Assembly (NCBI GenBank): GCA_023269335.1
Contig: JAHFTM010000007.1
Location: forward strand, 1 to 19,526
Reading direction: 5' to 3'
Length of the DNA stretch: 19,526 nt
From: Chlamydiia bacterium
Lineage (GTDB): Bacteria; Chlamydiota; Chlamydiia; Chlamydiales; FEN-1388
Shown here: piece by piece, positions 6,493 through 13,618 of the stretch
Position numbering within the stretch: position 1 is the stretch's first letter
Layout of the letters: every line of letters starts with the position of its first letter
Notes under the pieces: model-generated
Seen by the model: only the letters and a program-made list of their open reading frames with translations
The model's database searches: none
What the model was told of the DNA's origin: nothing
Translations under genes and position numbers: made by a program

Positions 6493-7167
6493 ATGAGGCG
6501 TTTTTTTTCTTCACTATTTATACTGCTTTGTGTGCTTGTAGTTGGCTGTAAAGCACAATATTCCGATTTTTTCCCCTACCATGATGATGGTACACCAAAG
6601 CCCTATGTAGCCCTTGTTCCTGTCTTTGACGAGTCAAATAGTAAGCTTCCTTGGGATCTTTCTCAAGAGCTGACCACAGGAATACGTACACAGCTTAAAA
6701 GAAGCGGCAAAATTTACATTCCGCCAGAAAAAGAATTGAAAAAAGCGTTAGCAAGCACCTCGAAGGCAGAGCTTACCTCATCGAATGACTTAATGCCTTT
6801 TTTACATTTTCAACCAGCGCATATGGTGGTTATTTTAGAGCTTATAGAACACAAAATCGTACCTTATCAAAGAGGTAAAATTAAACCGCTGTATCCAGCA
6901 TTTACTCCGGCTGATGAAGCTTGTGTACTGATGATGAAGATGCGTTTCAAGGTGGTTGATATACGTGGCTCTGAGCCAAAAATCATTCGTCAAGAAGTTG
7001 TAGATAGTAACCACTCATTTAGTAAAACTGCTATGGCCGAGTCAATTTTTACCCACAAAGAAAAAGAAGATGTCTATCCTTCAACACCACTTGGGCTTGC
7101 ACACGCGCGTCTTGAAAGAGATATTGCCGAACGAATTGAGAGGATAACAGGTATTCAGAGGTCATAG
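6493..7167 (+). CDS. Putative lipoprotein, chlamydial-type conserved hypothetical
   Basis: A 224-residue protein with a textbook lipoprotein signal: RR, a hydrophobic stretch (4-17), then lipobox VVGC with the lipidated Cys at 19. The mature part begins with a linker, then PYVALVPVFDESNSKLPWDL (36-55) and a helix (SQELTTGIRTQLKRSG). This beta-strand/helix pattern recalls the N-terminal fold of CsgG/LpoB/TolB-type envelope lipoproteins, but that is a fold-level guess. The start has AGGAG seven bases upstream. The stop is one base before the next gene, whose Shine-Dalgarno lies inside this reading frame. Likely site: inner leaflet of the outer membrane or outer face of the inner membrane. No enzymatic motif is visible. 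Confidence 0.8.
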   Translation: MRRFFSSLFILLCVLVVGCKAQYSDFFPYHDDGTPKPYVALVPVFDESNSKLPWDLSQELTTGIRTQLKRSGKIYIPPEKELKKALASTSKAELTSSNDLMPFLHFQPAHMVVILELIEHKIVPYQRGKIKPLYPAFTPADEACVLMMKMRFKVVDIRGSEPKIIRQEVVDSNHSFSKTAMAESIFTHKEKEDVYPSTPLGLAHARLERDIAERIERITGIQRS

Positions 7168-7168
7168 T

Positions 7169-8005
7169 TTGCAAAGTGAGTATCTGAGCATCTGTTTTGT
7201 CATCTGGAGCTTCATCGCTGTGCCTTTTTTTCTAAAAAAGAGAATTTTCTCTCTTTTGAAGAGTAAGGCACAGAATGTAAAAATCAGTCTTTTTGTACCC
7301 CTTACAGCACTTTTTTTGTATGTCGGCATATCAACCCTTGTGCTGACATGCAGTAACAGCATCTTTACTTATTTTAAGCTAGCGCTTCCTCTATCAGCAT
7401 TTGCACTGATGGCTGCCTTGCAGCTGATAGCTCTTTTTATAAGCTTACTCTTTCTCATTGGCTTTTCAAAGCTTCAAACAGGGGATGTACAAGCACTCAT
7501 TTGGGGACAAAAAAATCTCTTAAAACCGCTGTTCAAAGGGATGCTATTAAGCCTTGTGCTTTATCCTGTTGTGATCTGTTTTGTACAGATCATTCATCAA
7601 GTAGTTTCTCTTTTCATTATCTTTACAAGAACAGATCAAATAGCTGTTTGGCAGCTTAAAAATTTGCGCTCGACGCCAACTGTTTTTTGGTCTTTTGTGG
7701 TTGCTTCGTTTACTGTTGTGCCACTAATAGAAGAGCTTTTATTTCGTGGTTTTTGGCAGAATTATTTTGTGCGTCTTTTAGGAGTTAGAGCAGGCATTGG
7801 TGCAGCGTCGCTTCTTTTTACAGCCTTTCATTACTCAGCGATGCAGGGGATGGCGAATATAGAATTACTGACAGCTCTTTTTTTTCTTTCCTATCTTATC
7901 GGAAGTACGTATATCAAAGAGAAATCTCTTTTTGCACCAATTGGCATGCATGCAGCTTTTAACAGCCTCAGTGTACTGATGATGCTTTTTGTAACCGATG
8001 GATAA
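7169..8005 (+). CDS. CPBP-family intramembrane metalloprotease (CAAX protease/Abi type)
   Basis: A 278-residue polytopic membrane protein with about seven or eight hydrophobic segments. All three motifs of the CPBP (Rce1/Abi) family are present: EELLFRG (188-194, the paired glutamates plus Arg193), FTAFH (217-221) and HAAFN (261-265). These glutamates and histidines form the catalytic site of the family. The start is a TTG: it lies one base after the lipoprotein stop and has CAGAGG seven bases upstream, and the next in-frame ATG (residue 81) would remove two membrane segments. The serpin gene follows after seven bases. In other bacteria family members process membrane peptides or prenylated substrates, or act in immunity or self-protection. 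The substrate here is unknown. The operon with a lipoprotein and a protease inhibitor is notable. Confidence 0.88.
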   Translation: MQSEYLSICFVIWSFIAVPFFLKKRIFSLLKSKAQNVKISLFVPLTALFLYVGISTLVLTCSNSIFTYFKLALPLSAFALMAALQLIALFISLLFLIGFSKLQTGDVQALIWGQKNLLKPLFKGMLLSLVLYPVVICFVQIIHQVVSLFIIFTRTDQIAVWQLKNLRSTPTVFWSFVVASFTVVPLIEELLFRGFWQNYFVRLLGVRAGIGAASLLFTAFHYSAMQGMANIELLTALFFLSYLIGSTYIKEKSLFAPIGMHAAFNSLSVLMMLFVTDG

Positions 8006-8012
8006 GTGAGTC

Positions 8013-9266
8013 ATGAGAAAAACAACTTTTTTATTCTCAATGTATGGAGCACTTGTTTTGTTATTATGTGTTCCACTTACATCTCAAGAGCCTACTTTTG
8101 TTGAAGGACAAAATAATTTTTCAGTAGAGCTTTATCGACAAATGAAAAGTAAGCCGGGAAATCTTTGCATTTCACCTTACAATGTCTCGCTTGTCCTTGA
8201 TATGGCCTATATAGGAGCTGCAGGTAAGACAAAGGAAGAGATGGCAAAGACGCTGTTTATTCCGGCTATGTCAGATGACACGTTGTGCAATGCTATCAAA
8301 AGCCAAAGGCAGTTTTTAAAAACATCTGGCTTACAAAAAAATAATGGAACTGAAAGTTTTCAATCTTTTACAGCGTTGGGCCTTGATACTCTGTTTACAC
8401 CACTTCCAGCTTATCAAGAAATGATAAAAAAGTATTTTCAGGCAGACATTTTTGTTTGCAATTTTCAAAATAATCAAGAGGAGTCCTTAAATCAGATCAA
8501 CGGGTGGGTGAAGGAAAAAAGTGGGGGAACAATCCCATTTCTTCTGGGAACGAATGACCTATCCAAAACCACTAAGCTTGTGCTTTTAGCAGCCTCACAT
8601 TTTAAAAAGGCATGGGCAAGCGCGTTTCAAAAAGAAGAGATAGAAATAGCTCCCTTTGTAACAGCTGCAGGCAATAGAGTTGATGTTGAGCTAATGAGAA
8701 AAAGTGAGCTACTGCCATTTTTACAAACCCCTGAAATGATGATCTGTGAGCTTGACTATGCGAAGAGTGAAAAAGAGGATGCTGTTTACTCTTGCGCAAT
8801 CATTTTGCCAAAAATTAAAGAGATGTTTCCTTTAGTCGGTGACAGCTTGACAAATGCTCAGATTAAAAAATGGCTTGACAATACTGCCTTAGAACAGGTA
8901 GAGCTTTTTTTACCCAAAATTTCACTTGAGTATCAAAGTAGCCTTAAAGAGGCGCTTGAAAATATGGGTATGCAGCGGGCTTTCTCAAAAGAGGCTGATT
9001 TTTCTGGAATAGCTGCGGAAACGGATCCAAATTTGGGCTTAATGATCGACAAAGTGCTGCATCGAACTTTTTTACAAATTGATGAAAATGGAACAGAAGC
9101 TGCAGCTGCAACAGCTGCTACGATGATTATGAAAGCTGGAGCACCAACAAAAGATGCAGTAATCATGCGCTGTGACCATCCATTTTTTATAGTGATTCGA
9201 GAAAAAAAAACGGGTCTATTTCTCTTTTTTGCAAGAGTAGAAGCTCCTTTAGTGGAAGTTCCCTAG
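8013..9266 (+). CDS. Exported serpin (serine protease inhibitor)
   Basis: A 417-residue serpin with an N-terminal signal peptide (hydrophobic core 6-20; probable cleavage near LTS-QEP, 24/25). The serpin fold is clear from the shutter region (NLCISPYNVSLVLDMAYIGA, 50-69), the FLPKISLEY strand (299-307) and the F-loop/hinge block VLHRTFLQIDENGTEAAAAT (348-367). The hinge is rich in small residues (GTEAAAATAAT), the pattern of inhibitory serpins. Counting from P15 (Gly360) puts P1 at Lys374 and P1' at Ala375, which would suit a trypsin-like protease. The loop is about five residues longer on the C-terminal side than in alpha-1-antitrypsin, so P1 is tentative. The family is abundant in eukaryotes and sporadic in bacteria, so transfer is possible. 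The stop codon lies within a repeat sequence (9263-9282). Confidence 0.94.
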   Translation: MRKTTFLFSMYGALVLLLCVPLTSQEPTFVEGQNNFSVELYRQMKSKPGNLCISPYNVSLVLDMAYIGAAGKTKEEMAKTLFIPAMSDDTLCNAIKSQRQFLKTSGLQKNNGTESFQSFTALGLDTLFTPLPAYQEMIKKYFQADIFVCNFQNNQEESLNQINGWVKEKSGGTIPFLLGTNDLSKTTKLVLLAASHFKKAWASAFQKEEIEIAPFVTAAGNRVDVELMRKSELLPFLQTPEMMICELDYAKSEKEDAVYSCAIILPKIKEMFPLVGDSLTNAQIKKWLDNTALEQVELFLPKISLEYQSSLKEALENMGMQRAFSKEADFSGIAAETDPNLGLMIDKVLHRTFLQIDENGTEAAAATAATMIMKAGAPTKDAVIMRCDHPFFIVIREKKTGLFLFFARVEAPLVEVP

Positions 9267-9282
9267 TAGTCCAAATCAAAAT
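9263..9282 (+). repeat. Single arm of a dispersed hairpin repeat, containing the serpin stop codon
   Basis: CTAGTAGTCCAAATCAAAAT. It matches the reverse complement of the right arm of the element at 15986-16038 in 19 of 20 positions. The serpin TAG is the first triplet after the leading C. The bases to about 9316 look like a decayed second arm (ATTTCAATTGTGGA versus ATTTTAATTTGGA). Confidence 0.55.
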
Positions 9283-9340
9283 ATCTATTTACGTTTGAAG
9301 ATTTCAATTGTGGAGCGGCTCTTTTTTCTCCTAATATTTT

Positions 9341-9354
9341 ACTTTTTCAAAAGT
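9341..9354. repeat. Short palindrome upstream of the deoxyribosyltransferase-like gene
   Basis: ACTTTT-TC-AAAAGT, a perfect 6+2+6 inverted repeat 44 bases before the next start codon. It could be an operator or chance in AT-rich DNA. Confidence 0.3.
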
Positions 9355-9398
9355 GTGTCTTCGTGTTCTAATTCTTATCACTTTCGAAAGGTCAACAT

Positions 9399-10013
9399 AT
9401 GAAAAAAAGCATTTCCATTTACTTGGCAGGGACAATCAAAAAAGGCAAAGATGAAGAGCATGAGCTTTGCTGGACTGATGAGCATAAAACAATTTTGAAA
9501 GAGTGCTGTAAGGCAAAAGAGCTAGAACTTGTTTTTTTAGACCCACAAGACAGATCAGATGACCTTTCTGATCAGCTGTCGGTCTTTGGAAGAGATATGT
9601 TTCAACTGTTTTCAAGTGATCTTGTGCTGGTTGATGCTCGTGGGAGGCGAGGCCTTGGCGTAGGTGCTGAAATGATGTTTGCCAAGACACAGAGAATACC
9701 ACTTATTTCTTGGTTGCCTACCGATTCTTACTACCAGCGAAAAGATATTCATTTTTTAGGACAAAAAGTACAGTCATGGATTCATCCGTTCGTGTATACT
9801 CTTTCAGACTACTTAGCTCCCACACTGGAACATGTTGCCAGTTGGATCGAAAATGAGCTTCTAGGTGCTTCGTGTGCTATTAAGGGCCCTGAAACAATGC
9901 AGCAAGCCATGAGTTATTATCTAGAAACCCAGCTGCAGTTCGATCATGGTATGAGAGAGTTAATTTTTACAAATCAAAAACTTACAAAAAAACTAGAACT
10001 CATACAGAGCTAA
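9399..10013 (+). CDS. Nucleoside 2-deoxyribosyltransferase-like protein
   Basis: A 204-residue protein with features of the nucleoside 2-deoxyribosyltransferase superfamily. An N-terminal strand and glycine loop read IYLAGTI (7-13); FLDPQD is at 46-51; GRDMFQLFSSDLVLVDA (64-80) follows; and GLGVGAEMMFA (85-95) carries Glu91 at the position of the family's catalytic nucleophile. In the family such proteins exchange or hydrolyse nucleobases on (deoxy)nucleosides or nucleotides. About 80 C-terminal residues (YYLETQLQFDHGMRELIF onwards) are helical and extend past the core fold. The ATG has AAAGG seven bases upstream. The next gene starts five bases after the stop, so the two are probably co-transcribed. 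The superfamily call is moderately sure; the reaction is not. Confidence 0.65.
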   Translation: MKKSISIYLAGTIKKGKDEEHELCWTDEHKTILKECCKAKELELVFLDPQDRSDDLSDQLSVFGRDMFQLFSSDLVLVDARGRRGLGVGAEMMFAKTQRIPLISWLPTDSYYQRKDIHFLGQKVQSWIHPFVYTLSDYLAPTLEHVASWIENELLGASCAIKGPETMQQAMSYYLETQLQFDHGMRELIFTNQKLTKKLELIQS

Positions 10014-10018
10014 AAATA

Positions 10019-10795
10019 ATGGCAATAGATACGTTAGTAAATGCTACAGAAGTCTTAGCAATCTCCGATAATTCATCAGAGCCTCAAAAGGCAGAAGTTA
10101 CCGGAATACTTCATGGTCGCAAGGTTTCTGCTCAAACACCCATGCTTGAGGCATTGTTGAAAACACATCTTGGAGATAGCCTTAATGGCACTCCTTTACC
10201 TATAGAGGTATTAAAGATCGTAGAGGATTATAGTTTGCCTTCAGAAGAGATTCTCCTTTTGTTCGGAAAGTGTGTGTTTATCCATTGCCTTCAACAAGGA
10301 GCTCAACGAGAAGTTAGCGAGTCAGTTGCACGTTTTTCACATCTCTTTCAGGCAGTTGATTTAGGTGAAACAGATTTTGTGATCACTTGGAATGAATCAA
10401 ATAATTTGCCGGTTCAGGTGACGCGGTTTTTTGCTGATCGACGAAGGGGAGATATCTTTGAAAAAATCATCGCTTCTGCAATCACAAACTATTTTCCGGC
10501 GCTTAGCAACCTTGTGATGCCTTTTCATGTAGCGGCTCATATAACGACGAAATGCTGCCATTCACTAGATACAACGAAAATTAAAAAACTGCAGAAGTAC
10601 TTGCCTAACCATCAGAAGCTGGTTATTCAAGATTCTCCTCAGTGTGAGCATGTTCGAGAGTACCATAGACTTCGCAAATACCGCTGGCATTTTGATCTGA
10701 GTGCAGGCGTCTTGAAATTTATTCACTACCACCCTGCCAAACGAGAAATCTATTCTTCTTACGCTGAATGGCCTGAAGTAAGTTCATTACTTTAA
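10019..10795 (+). CDS. Hypothetical protein with F-box-like LP-x-E-V motif
   Basis: I do not recognise this 258-residue protein. No signal peptide or membrane segment is seen. Residues 60-71, LPIEVLKIVEDY, resemble the opening of an F-box (LPxEvl..I...) and match IPQDIVNIITDY in the gene ending at 5297. A helical Cys/His-bearing segment follows (FGKCVFIHCLQQGAQ). The C-terminal third is basic and aromatic (VREYHRLRKYRWHFDL). The gene begins five bases after the deoxyribosyltransferase-like stop with no good Shine-Dalgarno, suggesting translational coupling. One possibility is a substrate-recognition or host-directed protein; nothing in the sequence gives a reaction. Confidence 0.7.
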   Translation: MAIDTLVNATEVLAISDNSSEPQKAEVTGILHGRKVSAQTPMLEALLKTHLGDSLNGTPLPIEVLKIVEDYSLPSEEILLLFGKCVFIHCLQQGAQREVSESVARFSHLFQAVDLGETDFVITWNESNNLPVQVTRFFADRRRGDIFEKIIASAITNYFPALSNLVMPFHVAAHITTKCCHSLDTTKIKKLQKYLPNHQKLVIQDSPQCEHVREYHRLRKYRWHFDLSAGVLKFIHYHPAKREIYSSYAEWPEVSSLL

Positions 10796-10855
10796 ATTAG
10801 TTAAAACAAATAAAGCCTATTTATTATCCATGATTATATTTTAAAAAAATTAATA

Positions 10856-10884
10856 TTGATTTATTAAACTAATAATTTTAAACT
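10856..10884 (+). promoter_or_regulatory. Candidate promoter of the kinase-like gene
   Basis: TTGATT (10856-10861), a 17-base spacer and TAAACT (10879-10884), four of six matches each, in the 124-base AT-rich gap before the gene. A better-looking TATAAA at 10899-10904 is too close to the start codon to leave room for a leader. Confidence 0.3.
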
Positions 10885-10919
10885 GTGGTTATATACGGTA
10901 TAAACTATGGTGATTTATT

Positions 10920-13517
10920 ATGGCGATAGTAGGTGGTTCATCTGGTCCTCATGCAAATATTACACCCAATCAAGGAGGTAGTCCACCTCTTTCAGCACAG
11001 CCTCTGCCCCCAGGTGGTCCATCCGTGGCTTTACCTAAACAGACCCCCCAAAGATTGGCAGAAGAGCTGGTTCGCTTACTTGTAAATGAGCCTGCACCTC
11101 CGAGTGGTTTGAGAAATCATAAGACAAGTAATCAGCTGCTTCAGCATTATGCACGCTACTCAGCTGCGGAGATAGCAACTCTTTTGCAGGAAATTCGAAA
11201 GCTAGGTCGACAAAATCCTCAACACAAGGACGCAGCAGAGAGCCTCATTTTACTGATCTCTAGTGCAAAAAAACTAGAAGATCTTTTACTGGCTGACGCC
11301 GGTTCTTCAAAAATAAAGCAGAATCTTCGTACGCTTTTTGACCCACTTTTTGTACATGATCTATTGCAATTTCGTTTTCAACAGTTACAAATGCTTCTCC
11401 CGAAAGATTTTGCAGATGTAAAGAGCTTTGTTTTGCAGATCGATCAAACAGCGCAATTATATCGTCAAAAAAATATTACTGAGCTTGCAAAGGCTGCATT
11501 TGCAGGAACCCTACAAGCCTCACCTTCACAGATACGAAGAATAGTGCCTCAAAGTGAGTACCAGCCAGTGGAAAGGCAGGTAGCAGACGCCATCATTTTA
11601 AAAAATTCTATAATTCAGCTGCTTGGAACTGATATGGTTATTGCTGCTCAAGTAGCTCTTCGAAAAACTGCAAATACAAATCCAAAAATTAGGATGCTTG
11701 TCTTAGAGCAGCTTGCAAAAGAATGTGCAGCCTCTTCGAACACCAGGTTAAAAGACAATTTCAATAAATTCGAAGCTACTTATTCAGCTTCAGAAAATGG
11801 ATGGGTAGGAGAGGCTTTAAAAGCGGGTATTGAGATTTCCCTTATTAAAAATTCTCTTGGACCCAACTCAAAGCTTTTACAACGCTTTGAGCAAATCCAT
11901 CTGGCTACGACAAGTCCAACAGCATTCGAAAGAACCACTCCTTCTGCAGGAGCAGTTCCGGTAAAGCCGCTGACAGAAGCAGAAATCATGCGCATTGCAA
12001 TTTTTATTGAAGAGCGTGTTCAGCCAGTATCAGGAGTCGCATATAGATACTTTCATTCAGAAGAAAGCGGCATAGCACGACATGTGCAGTTTAATTGGGC
12101 TTCAAGAGAGGTGTTTGTAATTGCCGATGCCGAAGCGTCCAAGCTGAAAGCAGAAGGTACTTATAAAAAAGCTTTGAATGCCGTGATAATTCCACTTGAT
12201 AATCGTGCAAAAGATGCGACAGCTTCAGCTGTGCAGCTTTCTCCTGTCGAGCCAACAAGACCAGTGGTTCCTGTTACTGATCCAGTAACAGGAAAGATCA
12301 AGCAAAAACCATTCATTGGCCCGCTGAAAAAGGTAGTAAATGTAGCTGAGATTGAAATTGAATTTCCTTTTTATAAAGCACTTCAAGGTGTTGAGGGAAT
12401 TGCGCAACTACGAGCAGTGACAGATTTGACAAGAGCTATCCCAGGCATAGGCCCTACACAAAAAAGCTATAGCCTAATTTTTAATCGAGCTGATAGGGGT
12501 GAATTAACCAATGTTATAGCAAAAGATTTTATAGCTGACAGAAGCATATCATCTGAGCGCGTAAAGCAGATGGGTCATCAACTGCTACACACTTATGCTT
12601 TAATGCAGGAAAGAGGCGTGTTTCATGGTGATTCTAAGCTGCCAAATGTTCTTGTAGATGCAAATTATAACTTGCTTGTCACTGATTTTGGACTTAGCTT
12701 TTTTATTCGACCCGGAGAGACAATAAAGCCCAATTTTACGATAAAAAATGACAACGCCTATGCAGCTTGGTGGTATACTCCGCTTGATATGCTAGAGCTA
12801 GATCCCTCAGAGCCGATACCCGTGCGTACAGCAGAAGATTATCAGAAGATTGAGAGCTGGGTGATTGGCTGTATGATGTATGAAATGTCGTATGGCAGGC
12901 TAGACTGGTTTAACACACTGATAAATGGAGGCTACCCTCCTCAGAAAGATATTGGAAATAGTCAAAATAAGCTTTCTGCACAAGCCCTTGCCACCATCAA
13001 GACTGAGTATCAAGCGAAGTGTGTTGCTCAATTAACCCGGATTGAACAGATTCCTGAAAATAGCCGTACCTATAAGGATCATCATCTATTTGTGATCATG
13101 AATCTTATGCAAAAAGATCCAGCCAAGCGCTGGTCGCTCAAAGCAGCTGATGCGTACTTAGAAAAACATAAACCACAGCCATCCCAACAGCAACCACAAG
13201 CAGCGCAACAACCGCAGCCACAAGCAACGCAACAACCGCAGCCACAAGCAACGCAACAGCCGCAGCCACAAGCAACGCAACAACCGCAGCCACAAGCAAC
13301 GCAACAGCCGCAGCCACAAGCAACGCAACAGCCGCAACCGCAAGCAACACAACCACCACAAGCAACACAGCCGCCGCAACAACAACCAACAGCACAGCCA
13401 ACAGTACGAGTAGTACGAAGAACGCAGCAAGCAGCGCAACAACCAACAGAACCGCCAACAGTACGAACAATACGAAGAACGCAGCTGTTTCCACCAACAA
13501 ATCAATCAAAACCGTAG
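10920..13517 (+). CDS. Divergent Ser/Thr protein kinase-like protein with PQ-rich repeat tail
   Basis: An 865-residue protein. Residues 1-40 are Gly/Pro-rich and disordered-looking. About 45-400 is a helical region I do not recognise. A protein-kinase-like domain follows (about 400-740). The hinge-like SLIFNRADRGELTNVI leads to the catalytic loop HGDSKLPN (H569, D571, K573, N576), DFG (589-591) and helix-F-like SWVIGCMMYEM, closing with KDPAKRWSLKAA. The catalytic Asp, Lys, Asn and DFG are kept, but the HRD arginine is Gly, APE is replaced by TPLDM, and I cannot place the VAIK lysine with certainty. The C-terminus (about 752-865) is low-complexity: seven eight-residue units based on QPQPQATQ, then two copies of PTVR[VT][VI]RRTQ. 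No membrane segment is visible. A weak GGTGA precedes the ATG. It could be a host-directed kinase, but that is inference. Confidence 0.8.
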   Translation: MAIVGGSSGPHANITPNQGGSPPLSAQPLPPGGPSVALPKQTPQRLAEELVRLLVNEPAPPSGLRNHKTSNQLLQHYARYSAAEIATLLQEIRKLGRQNPQHKDAAESLILLISSAKKLEDLLLADAGSSKIKQNLRTLFDPLFVHDLLQFRFQQLQMLLPKDFADVKSFVLQIDQTAQLYRQKNITELAKAAFAGTLQASPSQIRRIVPQSEYQPVERQVADAIILKNSIIQLLGTDMVIAAQVALRKTANTNPKIRMLVLEQLAKECAASSNTRLKDNFNKFEATYSASENGWVGEALKAGIEISLIKNSLGPNSKLLQRFEQIHLATTSPTAFERTTPSAGAVPVKPLTEAEIMRIAIFIEERVQPVSGVAYRYFHSEESGIARHVQFNWASREVFVIADAEASKLKAEGTYKKALNAVIIPLDNRAKDATASAVQLSPVEPTRPVVPVTDPVTGKIKQKPFIGPLKKVVNVAEIEIEFPFYKALQGVEGIAQLRAVTDLTRAIPGIGPTQKSYSLIFNRADRGELTNVIAKDFIADRSISSERVKQMGHQLLHTYALMQERGVFHGDSKLPNVLVDANYNLLVTDFGLSFFIRPGETIKPNFTIKNDNAYAAWWYTPLDMLELDPSEPIPVRTAEDYQKIESWVIGCMMYEMSYGRLDWFNTLINGGYPPQKDIGNSQNKLSAQALATIKTEYQAKCVAQLTRIEQIPENSRTYKDHHLFVIMNLMQKDPAKRWSLKAADAYLEKHKPQPSQQQPQAAQQPQPQATQQPQPQATQQPQPQATQQPQPQATQQPQPQATQQPQPQATQPPQATQPPQQQPTAQPTVRVVRRTQQAAQQPTEPPTVRTIRRTQLFPPTNQSKP
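13185..13352 (+). repeat. In-frame tandem repeat, 24-base unit, seven copies
   Basis: Seven 24-base units encode QQQPQAAQ (divergent first copy, 13185-13208) and then QPQPQATQ six times (13209-13352). Units differ mainly at third codon positions (CAA/CAG, CCA/CCG). The low divergence points to recent expansion or homogenisation by slippage or unequal recombination. Confidence 0.9.
13397..13485 (+). repeat. Duplicated 32-base segment encoding PTVR..RRTQ
   Basis: Copies at 13397-13428 and 13454-13485 are identical at 29 of 32 bases. They encode PTVRVVRRTQ and PTVRTIRRTQ, the only basic patches in the kinase tail. Confidence 0.8.
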
Positions 13518-13567
13518 CTATTCAAGGCGTTGTTTGTAGTAGAAATTTTTTTATGAGTGAAATCTCT

Positions 13568-13597
13568 TTGCTAGCTATACTTTACTAGTGGTATGCT
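13568..13597 (+). promoter_or_regulatory. Candidate promoter of the bioY-ABC-F operon
   Basis: TTGCTA (13568-13573), an 18-base spacer and TATGCT (13592-13597), four of six matches each, 21 bases before the preferred bioY start. TATACT at 13576-13581 is an alternative -10 with a better hexamer but a poorer -35. Confidence 0.3.
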
Positions 13598-13618
13598 TTC
13601 TAGAAAATGGAGAACCTC

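Noticed and set aside
9311..9326. Possible terminator after the serpin gene (GAGCGGCTC followed by T6)
   Set aside because: The stem is only three to four pairs with a too-small loop; too weak to call.
10899..10904. TATAAA as -10 of the kinase-like gene
   Set aside because: It would leave a leader of about nine bases and has no acceptable -35 hexamer.
13138..13509. Long minus-strand open frame rich in Val, Leu and Ala, resembling a membrane protein
   Set aside because: It is the antisense of the PQ-rich tandem repeat; the composition follows from CAA/CCG/GCA codons read backwards. No ribosome binding site supports it.
13607..13618. Upstream ATG for bioY
   Set aside because: The downstream ATG at 13619 has GGAG at ideal spacing, and the extra four residues add nothing to the family's N-terminus.
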